In this document: positions 11,574-23,843 of the stretch, one piece after another
Layout: each line of letters opens with the position of its first letter
How positions within the stretch are numbered: position 1 is the first letter of the stretch
From: Chondrosia reniformis
Lineage: Eukaryota; Porifera; Demospongiae; Chondrillida; Chondrillidae
Assembly (NCBI GenBank): GCA_947172415.1
Contig: OX359192.1
Span: 8,040,401 to 8,104,400, forward strand
Direction: 5' to 3'
DNA: 64,000 nucleotides
Position numbers and translations under genes: made by a program
Notes under the pieces: model-generated
The model's input: the letters and a program-made list of their open reading frames with translations, nothing else
Told to the model about the DNA's origin: nothing
Databases searched by the model: none

Positions 11574-13835
11574 CTACCGCAATATGCCATGAACCATCTC
11601 CTCCTTGTGGACTAAATGAGTGGCCTTATTTACAAGTGACATGAGAGAGTTGAGGTTTCTGGACCACTCATTCAGAACGTCAGCTGCATCCTTGGTTTCT
11701 CTGAAGGTTACCACACCTTCGGGTCTGTCAATACGAGCAAATATAGTCTTCTTTGTGACAAGATTGGAAAGATATTCCTCAATTTCCTGAAAGGAGAATA
11801 AAACTCTCTATTGTCACACTACACAAGACCATTATATGTATTATGGAAAGGAAGCTGTGACATGTGATAAAAGCTGCAATGTATAGTTAGCCAGTTACAA
11901 AAGGCACAATCTCAAGTTGCTGAATATGAGCTGTCACAAGATTTACTTAGAAAGCTACACATATGCCAATATACAGACAAAGTAGAAAGGTTTACTGACA
12001 TCAGTTGTGAGTGAAAGGAGCTCTGAAAGTCTTTGAAGCCTGATTCTACTGTAGTAATGTGAAACTGTTCGAATGTTCTACAGAGAATAAGAAGAACACT
12101 TGAAACTGCTTATCAACTAGCCTAATGAGAATGCAGTACTATAATAATTATAAAGTGGTCATCAAATATCTTAGCTACATCATCATAAAGTATTCTTGTA
12201 AACCTCACATGTTCTATGATTCGCTTGCTCATGTCCTGCCAGTAATTTGGAAACTGTTCAAACACACCTGTGGCAGGCTCTGCTTCAGTACCGTCTATAA
12301 GTGCACATCTAAATTTATCAGTAAATTCCCTTAAAACTATAAGCTCCTGAGTAACAAAAACTTTAACTAGATCATGAAAGATGGGCATCTCTTCCAAAAG
12401 TTTCTGACAATCCTTCTTTATCCTGTGCAAGAGGTCGGACTGCTCATTGTCATAGGGTGCCAACAAGCAGTAGATGATAACATGACGAAGAGCCTACATA
12501 TGGAATACACTACTGAATTGACATTTTATGGCAAACTGTTGCGCAATGTCCACACCCTCCCTATACTAGCTATATATGTGGGTTATGCAATAAATCCACT
12601 ATACCTCCTTATGCTTAGCATCTACTTCCTTGATAGATGGTGTCTGGAATATTGCATAATAGTGTCTGCTGATATTAAGAAAACTGCCAAAATGGTGATC
12701 AAGTTCTATCATCAATCGATAGAATCGCAACTTTAATTCCTATCAAAATAACACATACAAAACATTAAATAAAATCTACTTACACTAATCCATTACATAC
12801 CTGAGACTCCAAGGATGCTTCGTTGTCGCTGAAGAACTTAATGTTAATTTTCTTACTGACAATCTGAGCCTTTACAAAGTCCTTCTTAGCAATACAAAGC
12901 CTCATCTGCTCCAATATAAAATGAACCTTTTCTTCTCTTTTCATTGATCCAAATGTTTCCACCTTTTTTGTTTGAAAAAAATAATAGGAGTACAAAATAA
13001 TTCTACTAGTAGCTTTAAGAGTTTTGAGAGCAATCCAAATTGACATGAATCACAAATATCTACATACACGTCACACCTACTGCAATGTGAGATTAGAGTA
13101 CCTGCAGTTCTTGTAAAACAGATGCAGCCTTTGAAACATCGTCATCTTCCTCTTTCATTTTAGCAAGCTCCAGTGTCAAACGTGCCCTCTCCACCTCAAC
13201 GTATATCTATACACAAGACACAGGAGATATAGGAATACACATTCAACCAGGGGAGAATAGGATACAGCCAGGCCTTCACAACAGTGTGCAACACACAACA
13301 AGTCGTATAACAGAATTGCTAACTTTCCCTTCAGTTGCTTCTCTGAGTGTGTTAATGAGTTTATATTTCGTTTCTCTGTCTGGTGATTGAGGTAGGAATT
13401 TACAGCAGGTCTCAATCATGCCTTGTATGGCTGCCTTCAGTTGCCCCCTCCGCTTGGTTAGGAGGATTACATTCTCGTTCAATCCCTCCCAGTCCCCAAC
13501 GTCAAAACACAACTGAACTATAGCAATTAGAATTCTCTTTGTAGACTGAGCATCAGCTGCCTAAAGTTGATAAACGTTAATTTATAAATAAAAGCGAAAA
13601 TATCCTTCTTCGGTTCAACTGTCTTACCAATCTCGTTTTCTTTTCCAGAGCAAGTAATGATTCTAGTGCTTCAGATGTACGTCCCTCCTAAACAAAAAGC
13701 TCTAGTTCGTATATTCTTGTATACTTACGAGTTAATAATTACCTCTGCTAAAGTCTGACACCTGGGAAGTTCTTCGTCTACTTCCACAGTGTAATCCTTC
13801 TCCATTTTGACCATTCTCGCTACCACTTCAGCCAT
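11574..13835 (-). CDS. PSMD12: 26S proteasome regulatory subunit PSMD12 (Rpn5)
   Basis: PSMD12 is a PCI-domain subunit of the 19S lid that scaffolds the lid around the deubiquitinase PSMD14. The start is the ATG at 13833-13835 ([20 protein letters not shown]). The stop is at 11574-11576 after [17 protein letters not shown], the characteristic family C-terminus. Conserved stretches in order: LPRCQTLAE, the helical repeats with [18 protein letters not shown] and [19 protein letters not shown], then [16 protein letters not shown], and the PCI part with [20 protein letters not shown] (about 12010-12080). The junction [11 protein letters not shown] joins exons at about 12208 and 12077. About eleven exons are visible and total length is close to the usual ~450 residues. 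The next gene upstream on the same strand ends about 330 bp away. Confidence 0.95.
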
Positions 13836-14162
13836 TTTGTGTCTGCTGAGTCGTATATACCACGTGGGTGTTTCCGATTTAAGAATTAATTTCCGTTTTA
13901 GCAATTACAATGAAGTTAAGTTGTAATTGTACATAGTTACTTATCGTCACTGCAAGAGAGAAATTTCTCAACATGTAGAGAAACTCTTCCAAGTCTTTTC
14001 ATTTCTCCTTCATTCCTAGAGCCACTTTTTGACTTTACATTATCTTGCTCCACCCTCTCTGCTAAAGGTGGACTTTCCACAGAGGGCTTACGATAAAGTG
14101 TGTCAGTCATGGATGAGTGCAGTTTCTTTCTCTTCAAGAGAGGAACATCTCTCAAGTAAAAT

Positions 14163-17100
14163 CTACTCATCACTCCTATTTGGACTAACCCCTTTAGGCT
14201 TTATAGTGTCTTCTTCTCCTACTGGTGCCATACACAACTCATAGGCCTCTGCTTTGCTCCCATTTCTGTAACCATACAAGTCACTCCTACAACTCGGACT
14301 TCGGAATTTCCTGTTAAAAGTAGAGAGGCATCAAATATCCACTTTCCTAATAAGTTAAACTTACTTTCCCTTAATTGTTCTGACTCCTGTTAATCTAAAT
14401 ATGCCATTAATATTCCATTGCTCCTTATGGGATTTGATTCTAGGTAACGTTTGAAGTTTCAGCCTTCGAGCAGTTAAATCAGACCTTCTTGCAAACACTG
14501 GGGCCCTAGATATAGTAAAATTACTTGTACAATATAAATGTGTACATAATTAAAATCTTGCCTTCCAAGGGCCTCTACAGTTACGTAAGTGCCAAAGTTT
14601 TCAGGACAATCAAGATTTAAATAGTCCAGTAAGTGCATCACAGCTCCATCAGCCAACATTGCAGCTCCTACAATAGTTAACTGTATAAGAAAACATCAAC
14701 CATTCCATCTTAGGGGTAAAAATGTTTACTTGTGTTATCTGATTGAAATATACATGTGAGAGTATAATGCAGGTTCCCATGGCAACCTCATCCACCAAAT
14801 GAACGTGAGGTACTAATTTCACTATTTTCTCCATCTATAAAAATATACCTTAAAAAGACAACATTTTTTCAGGAAAGATATTTTACCCTTTGCATTATTT
14901 TAGGTTTTATGGTGTCATCAGTCTGGTGGCCAAGAATTAGTGTGTAACCAGGGAGGGCAACACAGTCCTTCAGGAGTACAATTGTAGTGCAACATTGAGC
15001 CCATGGATCTGTCCACAGAGGAGAGGACACAGAATTGCTTTGCAGGTAACTGTACATTGCCTGAAACACAAATGGAAAATTGGACAAGCTAATCATCAAA
15101 TCCATTACATGTACCTGAATTATCACGCAAGCAGATAATGAGATATTTTAAACATTATTCCATTAACATATAGAACTATAAATTTTCATTTTAAAGTTAT
15201 GTCTGTTTTGAAAGGTATGCTCATAGCAAAGAACTTACACTCTGACTTCTTGCTTGGGACTAACCTTAATGCCTACTAAGGCTTCAGAGAGCTTGTGGAT
15301 GAATCTTACACAGAACACTCTGACCTGTTTTGATTCCATCATCATTGTGTTCCAATTTGACAACTAAGATATATACAAAAAAGAAAGAATATTACATATG
15401 TACATGAATGCTAATATTTGCTTACAGATTGGGTTTTCTCATCTAATGTATAAGCAAGTTCTTCTGCTTTCTCTGCATCCATTTCTCCTTTTGATTGGAG
15501 ATGGTGCAACTAGATCACGCATAATAAACCATATCATCATTGACATGAATTCTAAAATGTTTTGATAAGTAACTTGTTAACTTTTTGTTTTATCCCAGAC
15601 CGCTGTTTCTCATGTGATTTAATAGAGGCCTCAATTAGGTCTCCTGCGACATCCTCAGCAAATTCTGGATACTTATCCAAATCACAGTCCTGTGGCAAAA
15701 AATTACAATCAGCTGAAATTGTTTTCTTGAATGTTTGAAAAGTACCTACTAAATCTGACAATACATTCTTCAGGGCTGACAAAAGTCTTCTCTTCTGCTT
15801 GGCCAACTTCTTGACTAATCTTAAAGCCTGATACTGCAAAGTATGTTTGCAGTATGGTAGTACTTGTTTGACCTAGCTACCAAAATTTACCTTTCCAGCT
15901 AAGAGAGGTGCTGCTTTAAATTCTTTAAATTTATCTGCCTCTTCTCTGGGCAACTCTTCTGATGTTTCTTCTATTATGCTTTTTAGTTCCATAGATATTT
16001 TCAGGCTAGCATCAGTCTGCTGTAGCTGCATTTCAGGGGTTAGTTTGCCTTCTAACAGAACTGAGTTGAGAGGGGAAAAAAAGGTTGAAAAGCGACCCCG
16101 GAGGGACTCGAACCCCCAATCTTCTGATCCGAAGTCAGACGCCTTATCCATTAGGCCACGAGGTCCTCTCGCTAGAAAGCGCTAAATGACTCGTTAATAA
16201 ATGAATGCAACAGATTTGCAACTCACCTAACGGTCTTGTATCGACCATAAGTATGCAAAATAGGCCGGTTCGTCCCGTATGACTTACACGACCGTTCCAC
16301 CAGTCCTCATAGGGCTTGCTTAAAATTTCTATAAAATCTCCCTATTTCACAAGCATAAACATTACATACAGTTGAAGTTATGACATATTGATTGTTAGCT
16401 ATATATACCTCATTGAAACTTAAATGTTCAGGCATGGAGCCTGTCACATCCTCAATAGCCACTACAATTTCATTTGAGCCACTTTTACCACCTACAAAAA
16501 TATTACAAATTAGTTACATGTCCCAATCTCTCCCTGTTGACATATGTACAACTTATAAACTACCAGTGGTGCCATCCAGCCAAGCCATGATACGCAATTG
16601 CCTCTCATCTTGTGCTACCTGCCTGGGAGTCTTCCCATCCTGAAAATATGGAACTATTTGTTGGTGCCCTTAATAAGTACAAAACAATACCTTATTCAGT
16701 TTGTGGACAGAGGCACCATATTTAACCAAAAGCTCTGCTATTTCCAGATAACCGTGAACACATGCCAAGTGAAGGGGTGTATCTCCGCTCTTTCAAAGAA
16801 GATAAATTTTTTACCTGAATACATATATCATTGACTCCTCAATAAACTCACAACTCCTTGTATGTTGGGCTCAGCATGATGCTCTAAGAGAAGCTGAGCT
16901 ATCTTTAAGTGTTTCCCAAGTACTGCTCTATGGAGAGCAGAATAACCTAAACAGTTGGTTTTTCGGTTCGCATCTGCACCTAGCTTCAGTAAAGCTGCAA
17001 CCACTGCTGCTCTGCCATTACTTGCAAAGTGAAGGGGTGTCATTCCATCCTTATTCCACAATAAACAGATGCAGCAAAGTTTCACTTTAATGTTTAACAA

Positions 17101-17653
17101 ATATATAAACGGGTACTAAAGTGTTTCCAAAATTTTAACTATAGTTGACTAAGATTTAAATTAATTTGGACAACACTCACATACCTTATTAGTGGCGTTA
17201 ATATCAGCTCCAAGATGTGCCAGCCAGTGTACCAAGTTGGATCTACCACCTAGTGCTGATGTATGCAGAGCTGTTACTCCATTCTAACGGATACGATAAA
17301 ATGAGATGCACAGCCAGGCACTTTGACTTAATGTCATTGTACCTCGGATGCGGATTTAACGCATGAACCGTAATCGACAAGCAGTTTAGCCATGTCTTCA
17401 GAGCCAAGGAAGCACGCGTGATCTAAAGCTCGCAGCCCATCCTATAGCAACAAATACATAATGCACAGAAAACATATATACCTATTTATTTGATTACATC
17501 ATCTAATTCATCCGCTGAAACAAGACCGCTTTTTAGGTATGCCTCAAGATTTTTCGTTTCTCTAGATTTACACGCTTTGAAAAAGGCCTCCTTTGCTGAA
17601 GGGTGTTCCGATTGCAGTGGGGGCGTAGTCCCTCTTTTGATGAATGCTTCCAT
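14163..17653 (-). CDS. Ankyrin-repeat plus SH3-domain protein with unknown C-terminal region
   Basis: The start is the ATG at 17651-17653 (MEAFIKRGTTPPLQSEH). Five or six ankyrin repeats follow on separate exons, for example GLRALDHACFLGSEDMAKLL, NGVTALHTSALGGRSNLVHW and DGMTPLHFASNGRAAVV. Next comes DGKTPRQVAQDERQLRIM and an SH3 domain (EIVVAIEDVTGSMPEHLSF, GDFIEILSKPYEDWWNG, TGRTGLF). The remainder, about half of the protein, is helical sequence I cannot assign (KLTPEMQLQQTDASLKISME, LRLVKKLAKQKRRLLSALK, VALPGYTLILGHQTDD). The frame-consistent stop is at 14163-14165 after GVSPNRSDE. A stop-free, coding-like stretch in another frame continues to 13937, so a different 3' end is possible. It is probably a cytoplasmic adaptor. 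A tRNA gene lies in one intron. The start codon is 95 bp from that of divergent GAS7. Confidence 0.75.
16094..16165 (-). tRNA. tRNA-Arg (anticodon TCG)
   Basis: The 72-nt cloverleaf reads on the minus strand. The acceptor stem is GACCTCG/CGGGGTC, the D arm GCCT...AGGC, and the anticodon arm TCTGA/TCAGA with loop CTTCGGA (anticodon TCG). The variable loop is AGATT and the T arm has TTCGAGT. The internal promoter A box (TGGCCTAATGG) and B box (GGTTCGAGTCC) are intact. A TTTT run follows at 16091-16088 as a likely Pol III terminator. There is no tRNA intron and no encoded CCA. The gene sits on the same strand as its host, inside a 175-nt intron (16052-16226) of the ankyrin/SH3 gene. Confidence 0.96.
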
Positions 17654-17748
17654 TTCTTTTAATGATATTCATGACTTGTCATATATAGATAAATGTTAAT
17701 AAAAGGCAAGCCATTTATCGCTCCAGCGTGCTATGATTCATAGAGGAA
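17654..17748. promoter_or_regulatory. Divergent promoter between ankyrin/SH3 gene and GAS7-like gene
   Basis: The two start codons point away from each other across 95 bp of AT-rich DNA. A shared or overlapping core promoter is implied by spacing; no specific factor site could be recognised. Confidence 0.5.
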
Positions 17749-20700
17749 ATGTCAGTTTTCGAGTTTGTAAAAGTCCTGTACAGTTACAATGCAGAAGATG
17801 AAACCATCGGTCTGAAGCTAATCGAAAATACTGTCTTACAGTTTTTGGAAGATAGAGGTGATGGCTGGTCTAAAGGCGTGATAGGCACTAGAGAAGGATG
17901 GTACCCAACTAGTTACGTCAAGAAGCTAACCGTCGATGTAAGTGATTTGAATTTTGCTACGCACCCGGAAGTAAGCATCAGTTTCTAAAGCCGTAGCTGG
18001 TCCATTAGTGAAGGATAAATGTTTTAAATGTTGCCTGTTTAGTGCCCTTTTTGTAATGCTTTAGCGATAGACACACACCAAAGTCTTGGACTAAATGTAC
18101 TTTAGCACTTTACTATACCGCTCGTACGTAGTTGCTGCATATCACAGCAAACAATCCACTGGCTAATGTATGGATGATATTATAATGGTTAATGAAAAGT
18201 TGCTTTTGATAGGGTCAGTATCTAGATACCGGTGTTCAAAGGGACTAAATTCACCTACACTATACTTCATTAGTCAGTTATGAAATGTTTTACTCTTGAA
18301 AACGACAGAGTAACTGATGGCTGTTGAGATATTTAGTATCCATACAAAGTCTTTGAAAGTAGTAAAATATTTATTATTGATAAATTTTTGAAATATGAGT
18401 CTGTCAACAAGAGTTTCTTAGATATTAACTGATTATCAGACAATTACAGTTGTATGGCTCCAAAGGTTTAAACATTGCATTCCTAAACCTTGGCAAATAA
18501 ATATTGAAACCACATTGATGTTCTATGTATCCCATTCAAGATTATGTAGTCTGCAGTTTGCCACAACTTCAATTTATGGGCAGTGTATATATGGCACTTA
18601 GGCCATTGATCTCAGTTTGTACAAATACATTTGCTTATAGTTTCTCACTATATACACTTGGATTGTATTGTATTTTCTGTTTCACTGTTAAGTACATATT
18701 AAATTTAACTGAAAACTTGGATAATAAATGTTTCTGTTATTGTTAAAAATATGAAATATTTCCACTTTTAGTAAATAGTATACCTTTTGTATCCCTGTCT
18801 TTTATGATGTCATTTATAACTTATGTTTCCTTTTAACTTGCACATTCTTCTCTTTTATGCCAATACACTAACGGTGACTTCTAGCATAGAATTACATTTC
18901 CTTGTTTCTTATCTAAAAACTGCTTCTACTAGATACATCCAGTACACCTAATACAGCAAAAATGAAGTACCATCTTCCCGAATAGTTGATATGGATACGA
19001 GGCTAAGAAAACATATAAATCACTATTTTTCTAAATTTATAATTTAGGGCATGTATACAGAGTTTAGGATGGGGATACTGTTTTCAAACTGAAAATTTTC
19101 CTCCACTCCACTTCCTAGCTCCTCTCCATTCCACTACCTTTATGTACACTTGCATGAACTGCTACTTGCTCCTCTTCTCTCCTTGCAGGGTGTCATTGAT
19201 CCAGTTAGATTGGCTGCAGTCATACGTTCCAGTGATTGGACAGTATGCTGTACTGATGAAGATAAATTCTACTATCTCAATAAAAAGTCACAAGGTATAA
19301 ATATTCTCACACGTTTACCTTTATACTGCATGCTTACATTTTTTCTATTTATGTAATTCAGAATACATTAAGTGGAGGAGATTTATTATTGCTATGTGCG
19401 CTAATAATAGAAAGAAGTCTGTTATTTTCATTATAACGTTAATTATAATATATACATGCTGTTATCTAACATGTCCACTATCGCTCTGTTTATAGAAACT
19501 ACATGGGAGTTACCAGCAGTACCAGTGCCTCAAAGCCTGAGGCAGGCCAAGTCACCGACAGATTTAACTCCTGAAAATGGTTTGATACCTAATTCTCTGA
19601 GTAGACATAGTTTAAGTAAGTCGTTTTTTGTCAGTATTAAATGACCACATTACATCTGACAACAGCTACAAAATATGATCTTAATAGCTTAAATCATTCC
19701 TTTCTCCTTTGCATGATGCCTTTAGCCCAGTGTTTTCTTTGAAATAATGTCATATGTCCATAATCTTATTACAGACCTTGACAGTCAGCCAATGAACGGT
19801 CCAAAGGATTTACAAAGGAAAAGCAGTCTTAGAGACCTTGAAGTATGCTTACTAGGCTGTTCAATGTTATTTCAACAATTTGAGCTTTTGCGCTGGTGAT
19901 GGTGTTGCACTGGTGTTTTATGTCCTTATTGTTACAGAAACCCAAGAAAAGTGACAAGAACAGTCAGAAGGTTGTGAATGGGATAACCTTTCCAGAGTCC
20001 ATAGGCGATCAAAAGCCTCTTCATCCGGGAGAAGACCATTACTGTGACTACTTTTGGGTATGTATTTAGGTGACTATTGTTCCTGCATCAATTGTGTATT
20101 ATTTAGCTACTTATCAAAAGACTCTACAATTTGCTTTTACTGTGATTCAGAGTGACACTGAAACAGGCACTGGATTTGAAGTTACTATTCAAAAAGCCAC
20201 AAACGGAAAATATGTAATTAAGGAAATGTCTGAGTTTATGAAGGAAAGGTATGTATGTACATATAATTCTTTTGTGAAATGGCAAGCAAAACAGTATGTC
20301 ACTATGTAAACACTTGTGGATTTACGATTATATAGTGTATGTTAGGCTTATTAATTATAAAGCAATTAACTAGTATGTATTGTGGGATATCTCTTTAATT
20401 ACTTAATTTAATTACTTTAGAGCTGTTATAGAGGAACAATATGCAAGAAGTTTGCTTAAACTTTCCAAATCACAACTAGGAGAAACAGAAGAAGGGTACC
20501 TGCAACATGTTACTAGATATGTCAGTGTGTACCTGTGACCCAAGTGCTTCTATTTTGCAATAACTAGTACACTAAGAAGAGCATGGCAGATTATAAAGAC
20601 TGAGCTAGCCGTCAGAGCTAAGATACATTCAAACTTTGCTGGCAGTGTGAGTGAGAACACAACTCTCATTAGTAACCAAACAGAGATGCTTTACATGAAT

Positions 20701-21889
20701 TTACATTTGTAGGTTGCCTTAAATTTAGAGAAGCCATTATTAGAGTACAAAGAAGCACTTAAGCAACCAGAGAAAGAAGTAAGATTTGTCTAATAGCAGC
20801 TATGTACGTTTGTAAGGTATTTGTAATTTGTAATATTGTAAGTGGATGATTTGTTTGTGAATCAGAAAGGTGTATTGGTTATGCATGTGCAATTCACTTA
20901 CATGCCTATATGGCTTTATCAACTATTGTGCTAAACATTATACAGTATATTCCATTGATGGATCAAAAACGGAGGCAACTAAAGGAACTGGATATGTTAA
21001 TGGAAAAAGTAAGCATGTGCTACAATCATTCCTTTGAGTGTACCTACTCACTCTAAACATGTTCTTCTTGTCAGGCTAAAGGTAACCCTTTGTATGCCAA
21101 TAGAAGACCAACTCTCAAGGCTGTAAGTGATCCACCTCACCACAAGTTCACTAGCTGCTTGTTGGAAGGCGGTGATTGCATCCCAGTGGAATGCCTGTGC
21201 TTGTCTACTGCATTTTTGTGGCAATGTACATGTGAATATTAACCTTTTCTTATACATAGCTGAACTCAGAAGATTTTAAATCTCTAGATAGGAAAGGAAG
21301 AAAGCCAAGTATGTTGCATTTAAAGGTGACCAGACTCCTCATTGCATCTGTTCCTCCTCATGTCTTTAGTTTTAGAAGATGCCACTCGAATGCTTGCAGC
21401 TTACAATGACATTCAGCAGAGCTGGCTGGAGACTATGATTCAAGCCTTACAGGTGTGTCTGCTACTGATTGAATCTACACATGTTACTATCAAAGGAATT
21501 TTTGTTTGAATAAATCACTTAGCAACAAGTGTGAATGTGTACTCTTTCCTATATTTTCCATTTGTCTTGTCTGACTAGGAAATGGAACAGCAGGAAGAAG
21601 AGAGGTCTGACAACCTAAAGGGACTCTTTCTGAAATACATTGACCTCAATGTTCAGATAAATGAAAATATTGCAGTAGTAAGATATTATTACTGTTATAA
21701 ATATAATGGATCTAAACACATATTGTGACATGTGACTGTGTTTGGATGTAGAATTTGCAAAAGGTCCATGATACAATAGAACACATCAGCAAGAAAGCTG
21801 ACAGAGAGTTATTTATTAAGCACAGAGCAACAGGCCGTGTGCGACCAGTTAGTAGAGACCCTTCTGCAAACCTTTTTAGAGAATGCTAA
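17749..21889 (+). CDS. GAS7: GAS7-like protein (SH3-WW-F-BAR)
   Basis: GAS7-type proteins bind membranes through an F-BAR domain and organise actin in cell extensions. The start is the ATG at 17749 (MSVFEFVKVLYSYNAEDE). An SH3 domain comes first (residues ~5-62: LENTVLQFLEDRGDGWSKG-like core and GWYPTSYV). A WW domain follows on exons at 19188-19295 and 19495 onward (WTVCCTDEDKFYYLNKKSQ, TTWELP). The F-BAR domain then runs to the end: HYCDYFW, MSEFMKERAVIEEQYARSLL, EGTLRRAWQIIK, NFAGSVALNLEKPL, then coiled-coil helices to SRDPSANLFREC and the TAA at 21887-21889. This domain order is diagnostic of GAS7. Length is about 400 residues, as in vertebrates. About thirteen exons; intron 1, about 1.25 kb, is the longest. 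Confidence 0.9.
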
Positions 21890-21894
21890 GTTGT

Positions 21895-22290
21895 ACATAC
21901 ACAGACTATCTCATACTGAATACTGTTAACATGTTCTTTACAATGCATTGTTTGTCAATAAATTGTACAATTGCATTTCTATTCAAATGTTATTGAATGA
22001 AGTGATCATGAACTTTGAATTTGACACAGAATATACTAATCCAATCAAACTGTATCCTTGCTAAAATTTGTTAATGATATGTGTTATTGAGTTTAAATGT
22101 GCAGATTATCTCAATGCTAAATACCGTAAACACCTTTATTTACAATGCATTCTTTATATCAATAATTGTACACTTGTATTCTTTCAATTTAGCTGTAGAA
22201 TTAGTATTGAATGAATTATATTTCAACTTCAATTTAATACAGAATATAAAAATCAAATTCCATTCTTGTTAAGATCTGTTAATGGAGCGT
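21895..22290. repeat. Diverged tandem duplication in the GAS7 / NEK2-like intergenic tail
   Basis: Two blocks of about 190 bp share a collinear series of words: GA(C/T)TATCTCA, TTTACAATGCATT, TCAATAA...TTGTACA, GTATTGAATGAA, ACAGAATATA, AATCAAA and TCTTGTTAA/GCTAAAATTTGTTAA with TGTTAATG. The first lies at about 21903-22076 just after the GAS7 stop; the second at about 22104-22284. The first copy contains AATAAA, a polyadenylation signal for GAS7. The similarity was judged by eye and is strongly decayed. Confidence 0.6.
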
Positions 22291-22307
22291 GTGTTGTCAC
22301 TGCTTTT

Positions 22308-23727
22308 TCAATTTCTATCAGAGGAAGAGAAGGGATTGAGATTAATGGCTAAGCTTGTTTTCAGAGATCTGTACTTACTAGTCAACTGTTTTTCTTTCTT
22401 TTCCAATTCTTTTTCTTTCTGAAGTAACTGATGTTGCCACTTGCCTAACTTAGCTTCAAACTCAAGCAGTTCCTTCTCTTTCAAGAGAGTGCTCAGTGTG
22501 TGAGATTCGGTAAATACCTTAGTGATGCTAGGACGAACATCAGGGTCAGGACTTAACAGGGCAAATATGGCACGCTGTAGTTCATTGGAATAAACAGAAG
22601 GAATAGGATTCATCTTCCCCATAGCCACTTTGGATGCAAGGACCTTCTGATTAGGTGCCAGGAAAGGTGGGCTGTATGACAGAGCATTGTGATACAGTGT
22701 ATACGGGGTTCTTAAGGGGTAGGGGCATTTACCCCTCGTACATTTTCTAATAGAAACCCTATATATACGTATACTCTCTACTGTGCCAATAAGGTAAGTT
22801 AACTTACCTCTGTGCACAAAGTTCATACAGCACACAGCCAAGTGACCAAACATCTGATTTCTCATTGTAAGCTTGACCCCTGAATATCTCCTGCATTCAC
22901 AAGCAGAAGGTGACGTTTGGAGGGTGTGCACATGCTATATATAGGGGCGTACCGGTGCCATGTAGTAAGGGGTGCCCACAAAGCTTGTGGCTAAGCTGGT
23001 GTTGTGGTGGAATATCCTCGCTAGACCAAAGTCACCCACTTTGATATTATGATGCTTGTCCAAGAATATATTGGCTGGTTTCAAGTCTCTATGCAGCACC
23101 TGTAAATGAGTGTCAAACAGTGCAGACAAGCTAGTTGTGGGAGAAGGACTAGTTGTTTACCTTTACACGACCTCTCTTTTCTCTACTGCACTCTTGCAGG
23201 GCCAGAGACATTTGAAAGAAAAATTTCCAAATTAAATCTTCTGGAATGTATTTCCTACGGTCAAATAGCAAGGGTACAGTACATGGCAGCTGATTACTGT
23301 ATGCATGTAATACTGATAGACTACACTGCAATTGACAGACATTCACAGAGTGAAGTAGGGTATTTTGGCTGGTGTAGCTACTATGGAATCTGAGAGGTTG
23401 GCATGTCAAGTGTTGGTACCTCTTCGCTTTGTACTGCTGTATTACCGTACTGAGGTCACCTCCTTCACACCATTCCATGATCAGGTACAGTGTACATGTA
23501 GTACGGTCAATTATCCTGTCGTAATATCGAACAATGTAGTCGTGCCGCAAGTCGCGAAGTAGGTTCACCTCTTGACACAGTAGTCTTTTTTCATCCTCAA
23601 CCATCATGCCGTAATCTATTTCCTTCCAGGCAAATATTTTACCATCGGTTCTTCTTTGAACTTTCTTACATACTCCAAATTGACCTGATCCTATTTGTTT
23701 CAATACTTTGTAGTCCCTTGCCGCCAT
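22308..23727 (-). CDS. NEK2-like Ser/Thr protein kinase
   Basis: A NIMA-family kinase; NEK2 acts in centrosome separation and mitosis. The start is the ATG at 23725-23727 ([20 protein letters not shown]), with the glycine loop GSGQFG and catalytic lysine in FAWKEIDYG. Next come [37 protein letters not shown], the catalytic loop [25 protein letters not shown] with DFG, and the activation segment [10 protein letters not shown] (22970-23000). Then [35 protein letters not shown], and a short Glu/Lys-rich coiled coil ([12 protein letters not shown]). This is the NEK2 pattern, but the tail after the kinase is only about 50 residues, much shorter than vertebrate NEK2. Reading on gives a stop at 22308; splicing a ~60-nt intron there would instead end near 22254. 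UBE2S lies 116 bp upstream on the same strand. Confidence 0.85.
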
Positions 23728-23843
23728 ATTAATTTTCAAACAGGGCTCAAGTTGCCATGACAACGAAAGTACAAAACTGTACTGAACAATTACAATACAC
23801 ATGTATAACGAAGCGGTTATGATTAACACAGAATGCAGAAAAA

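Noticed and set aside
23106..23393. Plus-strand frame opposite the NEK2-like kinase
   Set aside because: It spans kinase intron and exon antisense and has no protein-like motif.
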